Assembly (NCBI RefSeq): GCF_002119405.1
Contig: NZ_MTBG01000005.1
Span: 62,001 to 126,000, forward strand
Direction: 5' to 3'
Length of the DNA stretch: 64,000 nt
Origin: Pseudoruegeria sp. SK021
Lineage (GTDB): Bacteria; Pseudomonadota; Alphaproteobacteria; Rhodobacterales; Rhodobacteraceae
Made by a program: the position numbers and the translations under genes
The notes under the pieces: model-generated
What the model saw: only the letters and a program-made list of their open reading frames with translations
Database searches by the model: none
What the model was told of the DNA's origin: nothing
Shown: positions 1 through 8,154 of the stretch, piece by piece
How positions within the stretch are numbered: the first letter of the stretch is position 1
Layout of the letters: every line of letters begins with the position of its first letter

Positions 1-756
1 CTCGCCAATGGACTTGGCCCGAGGCGGATAAAGATCATTCAGGTGACGGCCAACCATCATCGAAATGATTTCCTCAGGACTGGCCTGTTTCGTGGGGCGC
101 GTTCCAACCAATTTGCCATCGCGCAAAACGGTGATGCGATCCGAGATCGCGAACAGCTCCGTCAACTTGTGGGAAATGAAGACAATCGACAGGCCTTGCG
201 CCTTCAGATCATTTACCACGCCGTAGAGTTCTTGGATTTCCTTCTCCGACAAAGACGAAGTCGGTTCATCCATGAAGATCAGCTTGGCGTTCAAGGCGAT
301 GGCTTTGGCCACCTCAACCAATTGCTGCATCCCGACGCTCAGGCTTCCGGCCAGAGCACGCGGATCGATATCCACACCCATCCGCTGGAAGATTTCGGTC
401 GCCGCTTTGAACATTGCGGGCCAGTCGTTCAGGCCGAACGCGTTGGTCTTTTCGCGCCGCAGATAGATGTTCTCGGCAACCGATGCATTGGGAACCAAAC
501 TTAACTCTTGGTGAACCACACTTACCCCCGCACGCATCGCATCGAGCGGGTGCGCAAAGTCGACCTCTTGGCCGTCAAACAGCACCGTGCCTGTGTCGCG
601 TGACAAGTTGCCGGATAGAATGTTCACCAGTGTTGATTTTCCGGCGCCATTTTCACCGATCAGGGCGTGCACCTCACCGGGCAGGACGTCGAAATCAACG
701 CCGTGAAGGACCATGTTGGTGTGAAATGATTTGGTAATTCCGGTCGCTTTTAGCAT
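1..756 (-). CDS. Sugar ABC transporter ATPase, RbsA/MglA type (partial, runs off the left edge)
   Basis: The minus-strand frame begins with ATG at 756 and stays open to base 1, giving 252 codons. It reads as the first ABC domain of the roughly 500-residue double-ABC ATPases of carbohydrate importers. Walker A (GENGAGKST) lies near residues 34-42, the Q-loop at HQELSLV, the signature-like LSVGMQQ and Walker B with FMDEPTSSLSE follow, and the H-loop is in FISHK. The second ABC domain would lie outside the window. It is 3 bases from the permease stop, so the two are cotranscribed. The enzyme would power uptake of a monosaccharide or related polyol; the substrate cannot be read from the sequence. 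Confidence 0.93.
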   Translation of the reverse strand, partial: MLKATGITKSFHTNMVLHGVDFDVLPGEVHALIGENGAGKSTLVNILSGNLSRDTGTVLFDGQEVDFAHPLDAMRAGVSVVHQELSLVPNASVAENIYLRREKTNAFGLNDWPAMFKAATEIFQRMGVDIDPRALAGSLSVGMQQLVEVAKAIALNAKLIFMDEPTSSLSEKEIQELYGVVNDLKAQGLSIVFISHKLTELFAISDRITVLRDGKLVGTRPTKQASPEEIISMMVGRHLNDLYPPRAKSIGE

Positions 757-759
757 CGG

Positions 760-1776
760 TCAGCTCCTTGCCCGGAATGTACGCAGCGCATCAACACCGA
801 CGGCGATGATCAAGACCGCACCAATGGTGGCCTGTTGCCAATTCGGGTTCCCGTTCAGCAGCACGAACCCGTTGCCGATCAATGCGAGCAGTAGGACGCC
901 CAAGAACGTGCCTAAGATGCTGCCGCTGCCACCGGCCAAGCTTGCCCCGCCAATGACGGCCGCTGCCAATGCGCGAAGCTCTGCGCTGATGCCGTAGTTG
1001 GCGTAGCCGATCTTGTTGGCGGAGGTCATCAAAACCGCCGCGATCCAGACGAAGATGGCGGAAATCAGGTAGGCCGAGATGCCCAGCCGCGCGGTCCGCA
1101 TGCCAGACAGCTTCGCCGCCTCGGGGCTTTCGCCCAAATAGAACATCCGGCGCAAGGGAACCCAGTTGGCCAATAACAGCCCGTAGACGAGCGTCACCCC
1201 TAACGTGATCAGCAACAGGGCCGGGATGCCGTAGAACATATCACCAATGTGAAATCCGAACTCTTGACGGGCAAAGCGGGAGAACCAACGCGGCGCTTGC
1301 GGGAACGAGACATATTGCCCGGTCGTCAGCACCGTCGCAAAGCCGCGCGCTGCTGACATCATCCCCAAAGTTACGAGGAAGGGCAGAATTCCCGCCTTGA
1401 CGACCAAAAGCCCGTTGATGAACCCACAGAGCAGCGCAATGGCAAGCCCCGCCAAGAGCGACGGAAACACCGGATAACCGTCGCGGAGCAGCATCGCCAT
1501 GACCACCGAACTCAGCGCCAGCACCGATCCGACCGACAAATCAAGGCCGCGAACAATCAGGACCGTCGTCATCGCGACCGCCAAAAGGACGTCATACGAC
1601 ATCAGCGACAAGACGGCTTTGAAATTGATCCAGCTCAGGAAGCTGTCCGGGCGCAGCGCCCCCAACGTACAGATCACTGCCAAATTGATGAGTATCAACC
1701 AAAATTGTCTGCTTGAGACCAAGCGCGATACCAGTGCGGTCTGGTCGGCCTCAATCGTTCGTTCGGTAATTGTCAT
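760..1776 (-). CDS. Sugar ABC transporter permease, RbsC/BPD_transp_2 family
   Basis: This is a 338-residue polytopic membrane protein with many hydrophobic helices and the typical motif GLDLSVGSVLAL near residue 65, followed by GGASLAGGSGSILGT near the end, both hallmarks of RbsC-type permeases. I start it at ATG 1776, about 11 bases after a GGAGG; a TTG at 1794 would add six residues but has no better ribosome site. It is the first gene of the visible minus-strand unit with the ATPase. The periplasmic binding protein expected in the system is not between this gene and the GntR gene, so it should lie beyond the left edge. Confidence 0.93.
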   Translation of the reverse strand: MTITERTIEADQTALVSRLVSSRQFWLILINLAVICTLGALRPDSFLSWINFKAVLSLMSYDVLLAVAMTTVLIVRGLDLSVGSVLALSSVVMAMLLRDGYPVFPSLLAGLAIALLCGFINGLLVVKAGILPFLVTLGMMSAARGFATVLTTGQYVSFPQAPRWFSRFARQEFGFHIGDMFYGIPALLLITLGVTLVYGLLLANWVPLRRMFYLGESPEAAKLSGMRTARLGISAYLISAIFVWIAAVLMTSANKIGYANYGISAELRALAAAVIGGASLAGGSGSILGTFLGVLLLALIGNGFVLLNGNPNWQQATIGAVLIIAVGVDALRTFRARS

Positions 1777-1844
1777 GCGGCGCGCATCCTCCAATGCGGA
1801 CGGGGCTGCGCGACAACATCGCGGTGCCCCTCCTTGTATTCCGC

Positions 1845-1868
1845 AACCGATATACCGATATATCGGTT
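1845..1868. promoter_or_regulatory. Candidate operator between permease and GntR genes
   Basis: A 14-bp perfect palindrome ACCGATATATCGGT occupies 1854-1867. Its left half-site is preceded by a direct copy, so ACCGATAT occurs at 1846-1853 and again at 1854-1861. The block sits in the divergent intergenic space between the ABC permease and the GntR gene, where autoregulation by a GntR factor would be expected. The site is seen directly; the binding protein is inferred. Confidence 0.55.
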
Positions 1869-1975
1869 AATGCAAGGCGGGAATGCACCTTTCCCAAATG
1901 GCCAAACACTGTCATAATACCGAGTGAAAATTGCTTTTTATCGGCGAATATAGATCAACTGGAGCAGCGGACAGC

Positions 1976-2773
1976 ATGGCAAGACCAAGGAAGGAGGCAA
2001 AAGAAACTGCCCTAAAAAATACCAGTGCATCGGTATTTCCAGCGTCATTCATGACCGCAGTTGATGCCTCGGCTCCCCGCGCCTCTCAGGTGTATACGAT
2101 CATGCGGCGCGCGATCATCGAAATGATCTTGCCCCCCGGCAGCATCATTAACGAGAGGGCCATCTGCGAAGAGTTAGGTGTGTCCCGCACCCCGCTTCGG
2201 GAAGCTCTGATCAAACTAAACGATGAAGCGCTGGTCAAAATCGTGCCGAACAGCGGCACTTTCGTGTCGCGGATCGTGCTCGAGACCGTGTTCGAAGGCC
2301 AACTCGTACGGCATGCGCTTGAGATGAAGCTGGTCCGGCTTGCCGCCATCCGAATGACTGCCGATGCCGAACGGCAGTTTGACTTTAACATGTATCAACA
2401 AAGGCGGCTCGCGCAGGATTGCGACTATGAGCAGTTTTATGAGTTGGACGAAGCGTTCCATGCCCTGATTGCTGAAGTGGGCTCTTCTCCCCGGGTTTGG
2501 CGGATCGTACATTCAGCAAAAGCGCAACTTGATCGGGTGCGGCGGTTGGCCTTTCCGATGCCAAGTCACTTGGACATTATCCTATCCGAACACGACGCTA
2601 TCCTAACCGGATTGAAACTGCATGATCCCGATCGCGCAGGCGTTGCGATGGAGGGTCACCTCGACCGCGTCTTTGAATCTATTCGGACGCTGGTTTCTGA
2701 GCAGAAAGACCTGTTTTCAGCAGAGGCTGAAAGCACGCTCGACAACTACTTGAGTTGGCTGAGAGAGAAGTAA
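1976..2773 (+). CDS. GntR-family transcriptional regulator, FadR/FCD subfamily
   Basis: The protein has 265 residues. After a variable stretch of about 40 residues comes the winged helix: the line from ASQVYTIMRRAI through SIINERAICEELGVSRTPLREALIKL is the classical GntR DNA-binding signature. The C-terminal half is a helical FCD ligand domain with conserved acidic and histidine positions (ELDEAFHALI, SEHDAIL, MEGHLDRV) that usually bind a metal and an organic acid. ATG 1976 follows a GGAG at 1961; an internal ATG at 2051 is possible and would make the inverted repeat at 2017-2038 upstream DNA. It is divergent from the sugar ABC genes and probably controls them. Confidence 0.9.
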   Translation: MARPRKEAKETALKNTSASVFPASFMTAVDASAPRASQVYTIMRRAIIEMILPPGSIINERAICEELGVSRTPLREALIKLNDEALVKIVPNSGTFVSRIVLETVFEGQLVRHALEMKLVRLAAIRMTADAERQFDFNMYQQRRLAQDCDYEQFYELDEAFHALIAEVGSSPRVWRIVHSAKAQLDRVRRLAFPMPSHLDIILSEHDAILTGLKLHDPDRAGVAMEGHLDRVFESIRTLVSEQKDLFSAEAESTLDNYLSWLREK

Positions 2774-3319
2774 GCCGACGACGCTGTGGGGGCTGTTCCG
2801 AACGGGCATGTCGCGGTGTGATGCCGCTCCTTTAACGACACTTACTGTGACAACCGCGTCTGTCTATGGGACAGAAGCGTGGGGACGAATGAATCGCCCC
2901 GGTTTCAATCGGGATCTTTGACTTCATTTCACGCGACCCGAATCCGAGCTGGCGCACCATTCAGATCGCGGCGCCCAAGGCGGATTCAACCGGTCGTCGC
3001 CCCCCCTTTTTAGGAGGTGTAGATGACACAATCAGGCTGACGAAAGTCGAAACGTTCGACACGGGGCAAATTAAATTCTCCGGGAAGTCTGGCAACGTGA
3101 GAATCTGTGCCGGTTCTGGCGGGGTGTGGCCGCAGGTCATTCCAGTGAGCTGTCCGCCATCAAAGCGGGTGTTTCCGGACCTGTCGGACTCCGGTGGTTT
3201 CGGCGTTCTGGCGGAATGCCTCCCACACACCTTGCACCTTCGGCGATTTCCCTGACGAGCCGAAAACGGACTTTCCCTGAGCGAGAAGAAATCGCTATGG
3301 AATGTGCGAGGGGGACAGG
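2774..3319. other. Intergenic scar region without a recognisable gene
   Basis: About 550 bases lie between the GntR stop and the transposase remnant. A plus-strand frame is open from 2893 to the stop at 3253-3255 (120 codons), but it has no ATG, begins right after a stop, and its translation resembles nothing I know. Together with the neighbouring IS and sulfatase fragments it looks like decayed DNA. Confidence 0.5.
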
Positions 3320-3615
3320 TATGGACCTTTCTCCAATACCTGCGACGCGACACGCCATGCTTGCAGGCCACCCATTCGCCGTTGCCGCGAAACTTGGTGC
3401 CGGTGCTGTCAATGAGCGGGGTCAGCGGCTACCCGGAGGCGCGATACGGGGTCTGGATCGCGGCATCGGCAAAGGTCTCCGGCCGTCCCCGCCTTCTAAG
3501 CGTGCCAGACCATGCCCGGATCATGCCATACCAACACAGAGCCCCGCTTGCGCAGTGCGGCGTTGTAGGATGACCAGTTCTTCGGGCGATAGCGGGTCGG
3601 AGAGGGCTTACTCAT
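3320..3615 (-). pseudogene. IS5-family transposase remnant (N-terminal part, broken)
   Basis: From ATG 3615 the minus strand reads MSKPSPTRYRPKNWSSYNAA followed by LRKRGS, the start of a widespread alphaproteobacterial IS5-type transposase. A stop interrupts at about 3500. Further matching pieces continue in other frames: a part resembling GRPETFADAAIQTPYRASG, then PLIDSTGTKFRGNGEW and ACKHGVSRRRYWRKVH down to about 3325. Large internal segments and the catalytic C-terminal half are missing. The fragment lies directly upstream of a 5'-truncated sulfatase, so the element or its deletion probably removed the front of that gene. Confidence 0.8.
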
Positions 3616-3645
3616 GCGCCCGACCTAACCGTCAGGCTTCGCTAG

Positions 3646-4182
3646 GTGAATCCCTCTCGCCGATCTACGCAACATTGTCGGCTTGACGGAAAAAATCTGA
3701 TCCCGGTACTGCAAAGCGACACGCATCAGCGCGAGGTCGCCATCTTCGGCATGTTCGGATCCCCTGCCAACGTGACTGATGGCCGGTACGTTTACTTCAA
3801 CTCTCCCGAAGACATGCGTGCAGTGGGTCTTTATGAATACACGCTGATGCCGATGCGGCGGGAAAAACTATTCACCCGCGAAGAGTTCGACGGGGCCGAG
3901 TTGATCCGTGACTTCACGCACACGGCAGGATACCCGGTTCTTAAAATTCCGGCGCTTAAGAACGCGGCCGGTCAACCCTGCGGCCATGCCAGCCAAGGAC
4001 CCTATGCCGACACCACCCGGCGCCTGTTCGATCTTGAAAGCGACCCGGCGCAGAACAACCCGATTGAGGACCGTGCCGTCATTGCAAGACTTGTCCAGAG
4101 CACGAGCGCGGTAAGGGCCGCAAACGAAACACCGCCCGAAGCCTTCACCCGCCTCGGGATTGCCGCGCCGACAGATCAGTAA
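3646..4182 (+). pseudogene. Sulfatase C-terminal fragment (5'-truncated)
   Basis: An open frame of 178 codons carries, from about 3682 onward, what looks like the C-terminal portion of a type I sulfatase. It starts at DGKNLIPVLQSD, continues through FGMFGSPANVTDGRYVYFN and ends with the RLFDLESDPAQNNPIED block typical of this family's tail. The whole catalytic domain with the CxPxR formylglycine motif is absent; instead the first 12 codons are junk derived from the IS5-side junction. It cannot make an active sulfatase. Its position in front of sugar-acid genes suggests it once belonged to the same carbohydrate locus. Confidence 0.72.
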
Positions 4183-4195
4183 GAAGGAAAAGATC

Positions 4196-5080
4196 ATGAC
4201 CAATATCGCAGTGATCGGGCTTGGCTCGATGGGGTACGGGATGGCATCGTCCTGCCTTCGGGCTGGGCACCAAGTGTGGGGTGTCGACCTGAACACCGCA
4301 GCGGTGGACCGGTTCGTCAGCGCGGGCGGCCAATCGGCGGCCCTGCCCGGCGATCTGCACGCGGTTTCGGTCGTGGTGCTGAACGCGCCTCAGACTGAAG
4401 CGGTGCTGTTTGGCGACGATGGTGTGGTCGCCAAACTGACGCCCGGCGCGGTGGTGCTGGGCCATGCAACGGTGCCACCGGCGTTCGCGCGGGATATGGC
4501 GGCGCGTTGCGCTGCTGTGGGCGTGCATTACCTTGACGCACCGATTTCCGGCGGGGCCGCAAAGGCCGCCTCGGGCGAGCTGTCCATCATGGCCTCTGGC
4601 ACGGCAGAGGCGTTTGCCGCAGCGCAGCCGGTGCTGGATGCCACCGCAGCGACAGTGTTCGAACTGGGCGACGCCGCCGGGGCGGGCAGCGCGATGAAAG
4701 CGGTGAACCAGTTACTCGCAGGGGTCCACATCGCCGCTATGGCCGAGGCGTTGACCTTCGGCATGACCCAAGGCGTCGCGCCGGACAAATTCGTCGAGGT
4801 GATCTCGAAATGCGCCGGCACCAGCTGGATGCTTGAAAACCGCGCGCCGCACATCGTCGCCGGTGACTACACGCCGCTGAGCCAGGTGAACATCTGGCCC
4901 AAAGATCTGGGCATCGTGCTGGACATTGCCCGCGATGCAAAGTTTTCGGCGCCGATCACTGCCGCAGCGATGCAACAGTTTCTGGCCGCTGCGGGCATGG
5001 GGCTGGGTGGCGAGGATGACGCGGCAGTTGCCAAGGTCTATGCCCGCAATGCCGGGCTTGCGTTGCCGGGGGAAGATTGA
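4196..5080 (+). CDS. ltnD: NAD-dependent 3-hydroxyacid dehydrogenase, probable L-threonate/tetronate dehydrogenase
   Basis: The 294-residue protein belongs to the beta-hydroxyacid dehydrogenase family. It has an N-terminal Rossmann motif (IAVIGLGSMGYGMA, residues 4-17), the substrate motif DAPISGGAAKAASGELSIM with the Gly-Gly pair, and the catalytic-lysine segment GAGSAMKAVNQLL. ATG 4196 follows GAAGGA at good spacing; an ATG at 4160 would add 12 unrelated residues. The genes downstream are OtnK, OtnC and OtnI, a set described for catabolism of four-carbon sugar acids. The likely step is oxidation of threonate or erythronate to the 2-oxo acid. The exact stereoisomer is inferred, not visible. 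Confidence 0.85.
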   Translation: MTNIAVIGLGSMGYGMASSCLRAGHQVWGVDLNTAAVDRFVSAGGQSAALPGDLHAVSVVVLNAPQTEAVLFGDDGVVAKLTPGAVVLGHATVPPAFARDMAARCAAVGVHYLDAPISGGAAKAASGELSIMASGTAEAFAAAQPVLDATAATVFELGDAAGAGSAMKAVNQLLAGVHIAAMAEALTFGMTQGVAPDKFVEVISKCAGTSWMLENRAPHIVAGDYTPLSQVNIWPKDLGIVLDIARDAKFSAPITAAAMQQFLAAAGMGLGGEDDAAVAKVYARNAGLALPGED

Positions 5081-5086
5081 TTGCCA

Positions 5087-5140
5087 GCCGCGCCCATCGC
5101 CGCTACCGCCAGACAGGCGGAGGCGGAGATTGGGCGCGGC
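5087..5140 (+). repeat. Large stem-loop between ltnD and otnK
   Basis: GCCGCGCCCA at 5087-5096 pairs perfectly with TGGGCGCGGC at 5131-5140. The inner arms (5097-5110 against 5116-5130) pair almost fully around the 5-base loop AGACA at 5111-5115. There is no T-run, so it is not a classical terminator. It fills part of the 145-base gap between the first and second genes of an otherwise overlapping operon. Confidence 0.7.
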
Positions 5141-5225
5141 CCTATCACGGGGCACGCCGCTGGCGATGAACCGAGCGGCTTCAGATGTGGCTTTGACGAC
5201 ACGGACAAGGGACGAGGGAAGAGAC

Positions 5226-6497
5226 ATGACGACAGTACTGGGTTGCATTGCGGATGATTTCACCGGCGCCACCGATCTTGCTGGAATGCTGGCACGATCG
5301 GGCGTGAAAGTGAGCCTGCGAATGGGGGTGCCGGACAGCCCCCCCTCAGACACCGCGGCGGTCGAGGTCATCGCCCTTAAATGCCGGACAGCCCCGGTGG
5401 TGGACGCGGTTGCGGAAACCCAAGCGGCGCTTGCATGGTTGCAGGCTGCCGGCGCACAGCGGTTCTTCTGGAAGTATTGCTCGACCTTCGATTCGACGGC
5501 CGACGGCAATATTGGCCCGGTCTCAGAAGCGCTGATGGCCGCACTTGGCACGACCCAGACGATCTACTGCCCAGCCTTCCCCGAAAATGGCCGCGCCATC
5601 TTTATGGGCAATCTCTTTGTCGGACGTCAGCCATTGGCGGAAAGCCCGATGCAGGACCATCCGCTGACCCCGATGCGCGACTCGAACCTCATGCGGCTGC
5701 TGGAACCGCAGGTGACCCATCCGGTGGGCCTTGCCGACCGGTTGACCGTGGCCAAGGGCCCGGACGCGCTGAAAACCGAGTTGGACCGGCTGGCAGCTGA
5801 GGGCATCGTCCATGTCATCGTTGACGCAGTGGCCGACGAGGATCTGACGACAATCGCGCAAGCGTGCCGCGACATGACGCTGATGACCGGCGGCAGTGCC
5901 GTCGCTGCGCCGCTTCCGGCATTGTGGCTGGCCGATGGCACCCTCAGCCCAGAAGCCACCGGCACGGAAATCCCGACGCTTGATGCGACGGCGGTCGTGC
6001 TGTCCGGCAGTTGCTCGGCGATGACGCGGGCGCAAGTGGCCGATTACACGGACCGCGGCAAGCCAGCCTACCAGCTTGACCCGCTCACGTTGGATCGTGG
6101 CGGCGTTCAGGCCGCGCTCGACTGGCTGGCGGCCCAAGATCTGGCCAACGCGCCCCTGCTCTATGCCACAGCCGAACCCGCAGCAGTGCGGGCGGCGCAG
6201 GACCAGTTGGGCACAGCGCGCGCTGGCGAGATCGTCGAGCAGGCCCTTGCCAAACTGGCCGTCGCCGCCCGCGACCAAGGCGCCCGCCGCTTTGTTGTGG
6301 CCGGGGGCGAAACCTCTGGTTCCGTTACCCAAGCGCTGGCCGTGACCCGCCTCGACGTCGGCAAGGAAATCGCCCCCGGCGTGCCGTGGTGCTTTGCGGA
6401 CAGCGCAGGCCAACGCATCGCGATCACACTGAAATCCGGCAATTTCGGCGCGAAAAACTTCTTTGCCGGGGCCTTGGCGGCACTGGAGACCGCATGA
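5226..6497 (+). CDS. otnK: 3-oxo-tetronate kinase (four-carbon acid sugar kinase)
   Basis: The 423-residue protein starts MTTVLGCIADDFTGATDLA, the N-terminal signature of the DUF1537 / four-carbon acid sugar kinase family, and has the C-terminal nucleotide-binding block with VVAGGETSGSVTQAL near residue 360. OtnK phosphorylates 3-oxo-tetronate at the 4-position with ATP. ATG 5226 follows GAGGGAAGAG; the open frame extends 300 bases further upstream but that part overlaps ltnD and the stem-loop. The stop overlaps the otnC start by four bases, implying translational coupling. Confidence 0.93.
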   Translation: MTTVLGCIADDFTGATDLAGMLARSGVKVSLRMGVPDSPPSDTAAVEVIALKCRTAPVVDAVAETQAALAWLQAAGAQRFFWKYCSTFDSTADGNIGPVSEALMAALGTTQTIYCPAFPENGRAIFMGNLFVGRQPLAESPMQDHPLTPMRDSNLMRLLEPQVTHPVGLADRLTVAKGPDALKTELDRLAAEGIVHVIVDAVADEDLTTIAQACRDMTLMTGGSAVAAPLPALWLADGTLSPEATGTEIPTLDATAVVLSGSCSAMTRAQVADYTDRGKPAYQLDPLTLDRGGVQAALDWLAAQDLANAPLLYATAEPAAVRAAQDQLGTARAGEIVEQALAKLAVAARDQGARRFVVAGGETSGSVTQALAVTRLDVGKEIAPGVPWCFADSAGQRIAITLKSGNFGAKNFFAGALAALETA

Positions 6498-7141
6498 CTG
6501 ACAGCGCCCTGCGCGAGCAGATCTGTCTGCTGGCCAAATCCATGTTCGACCGCGGCCTGACCGGCGGGTCGACTGGCAACATCTCGGCCCGGACCGCCGA
6601 TGGCGGATTACTGGTCAGCCCCACTGGCACCAGTTTCGGCCGCCTCGACCCCGGCCGGTTAAGCCGGTTTGACTCCGCTGGCATCCTGATCAGCGGCGAT
6701 AAACCGACCAAAGAGATGCCGCTGCATTCCGCCTTCTACGACACGCGGTCGACGGCTGGGGCGGTGGTTCACTTGCATTCGTGCCATTCGGTGGCACTGT
6801 CGATGCTGCCGGACATCGACCCAGACAATTTCCTGCCGCCGCTGACCCCTTACGGCATCATGAAGCTGGGGCGCGTCAAGCTGCTGCCCTATTTCATGCC
6901 CGGGGATCCGGCCATGGGGGAGGCGGTACGCGGTCTGGCTGGCAAGCGCAGCGCGGTCATGCTGGCCAATCACGGGCCCGTCGTGGCGGGCAAGGATATC
7001 GAAGCTGCCTGTAATGCCATCGAAGAGTTAGAAGATACGGCGCGGCTGACCCTGCTCACCCAAGGCCGCCATCCGCGCGGTCTGAGCGACACGCAGGTGC
7101 AGGCGCTGGTCACCAAATTCAACGTGGAGTGGAGCGCATGA
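6494..7141 (+). CDS. otnC: 3-oxo-tetronate 4-phosphate decarboxylase, class II aldolase family
   Basis: This 215-residue protein has the class II aldolase/adducin fold. TGGSTGNISAR is the phosphate-binding start, PTKEMPLHSAFY carries the catalytic glutamate, HLHSCHSVALS supplies two metal-binding histidines, and LANHGPVVAG the third. In the published OtnC pathway it decarboxylates 3-oxo-tetronate 4-phosphate to dihydroxyacetone phosphate. Both ends overlap neighbours by four bases (ATGA), so otnK, otnC and otnI are translationally coupled. Confidence 0.92.
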   Translation: MTDSALREQICLLAKSMFDRGLTGGSTGNISARTADGGLLVSPTGTSFGRLDPGRLSRFDSAGILISGDKPTKEMPLHSAFYDTRSTAGAVVHLHSCHSVALSMLPDIDPDNFLPPLTPYGIMKLGRVKLLPYFMPGDPAMGEAVRGLAGKRSAVMLANHGPVVAGKDIEAACNAIEELEDTARLTLLTQGRHPRGLSDTQVQALVTKFNVEWSA

Positions 7142-7914
7142 AATTCTCAGCCAACCTCGGCTTTCTTTGGGCCGACCGGCCGCTACCCGACGCGATCCGC
7201 GCGGCAAAGGCTGCGGGATTTGACGCGGTCGAATGCCATTGGCCCTATGATGTCCCTGCCGCCGACGTCCAGGCCGCGCTGGCAGAGACCGGTTTGACCA
7301 TGCTGGGCCTCAACACCAGTCGCGGCATCCTTCGGGCGGGTGAGAACGGCCTCTCGGCGCTGCCGGGCCGCGACGCCGACGCCCGTGCAGCCATCGACCA
7401 GTCGATCGCCTATGCCGTGGCCATCGGGGCGCCAAATATCCATGTCATGGCCGGTTTCGCCACTGGTGACGACGCGCACGCCACCTTCCTGTCGAACCTC
7501 GCCTATGCCTGCGCAGCGGCGGCACCGCACGGCATCACCATCCTGATCGAACCTCTCAACCGTTACGACGCGCCGGGCTACTTCTTGACCACCACGGCGC
7601 AAGCCCGCCAAATCATTGCCGAAGTGGGCACGCAGAACCTGAAGCTGATGTTCGACTGCTACCATGTGCAACTGATGGAGGGCGACCTCACCCACCGTCT
7701 GTTGGACTTGCAACCGATCATCGGCCACATCCAGTTCGCAAGTGTCCCCGATCGCGCCGCCCCTGACCATGGTGAGGTCAACTATACCCACATCTTCGAC
7801 ATCGTCCGGGACATGGGTTGGCCCACACCGCTTGGGGCCGAATACAAGCCCGGAGGCGATACCGACGCGACCCTCGGCTGGCTGACCGCGATCCGCGCGC
7901 GATCCGACACATAA
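7138..7914 (+). CDS. otnI: 2-oxo-tetronate isomerase, hydroxypyruvate isomerase family
   Basis: The 258-residue protein is a xylose-isomerase-like TIM barrel of the Hyi/OtnI family: it opens KFSANLGFLWADRPL, has ILIEPLNRYDAPGYF with the metal-binding glutamate, FDCYHVQLMEGD, and a final glutamate in GAEYKPGG. OtnI interconverts 2-oxo- and 3-oxo-tetronate, linking the LtnD product to the OtnK substrate. I chose ATG 7138, which overlaps the otnC stop, over the GTG/ATG nine bases earlier. It is the last gene of the operon and is followed by a hairpin. Confidence 0.9.
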   Translation: MKFSANLGFLWADRPLPDAIRAAKAAGFDAVECHWPYDVPAADVQAALAETGLTMLGLNTSRGILRAGENGLSALPGRDADARAAIDQSIAYAVAIGAPNIHVMAGFATGDDAHATFLSNLAYACAAAAPHGITILIEPLNRYDAPGYFLTTTAQARQIIAEVGTQNLKLMFDCYHVQLMEGDLTHRLLDLQPIIGHIQFASVPDRAAPDHGEVNYTHIFDIVRDMGWPTPLGAEYKPGGDTDATLGWLTAIRARSDT

Positions 7915-7926
7915 GGCGCAGCCATC

Positions 7927-7957
7927 CCCGCCCGTGGCTGAACCGGCCACAGGCGGG
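7927..7957 (+). terminator. Stem-loop at the end of the otn operon
   Basis: CCCGCC-C-GTGGC (7927-7938) pairs with GCCAC-A-GGCGGG (7946-7957) around a 7-base loop, with a single mismatch pair. It begins 12 bases after the otnI stop. It lacks a T-tract, so termination strength is uncertain. Confidence 0.6.
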
Positions 7958-8154
7958 AAAGTTGATCGGCAAGGACGGGTGCGCCGTCTTAAGCGCTGCT
8001 CATGCCGCCACTGGCTAAGTGTCTGGCCAATGGCGGCGGAATCGCCAAGGTTTCACAGTTCCTGCTTTCCTTCGGCCTGACCGATGCAGAGGGGCCGTTG
8101 GCGTTCCCTGACCTTGCGTGGGTCTGCCGACGACCTGCCCCTTAGCCTGATCGA

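Noticed and set aside
3126-3686. A 186-codon plus-strand frame over the transposase remnant
   Set aside because: The minus strand carries IS5 transposase motifs there; the plus frame is Pro/Arg/Ser-rich noise.
5523-6413. A 296-codon minus-strand frame within otnK
   Set aside because: otnK has complete family motifs on the plus strand; the antisense frame reads as low-complexity shadow.
8000-8143. A 47-codon plus-strand frame starting ATG 8000
   Set aside because: No ribosome site and no recognisable family; probably chance or decayed DNA.
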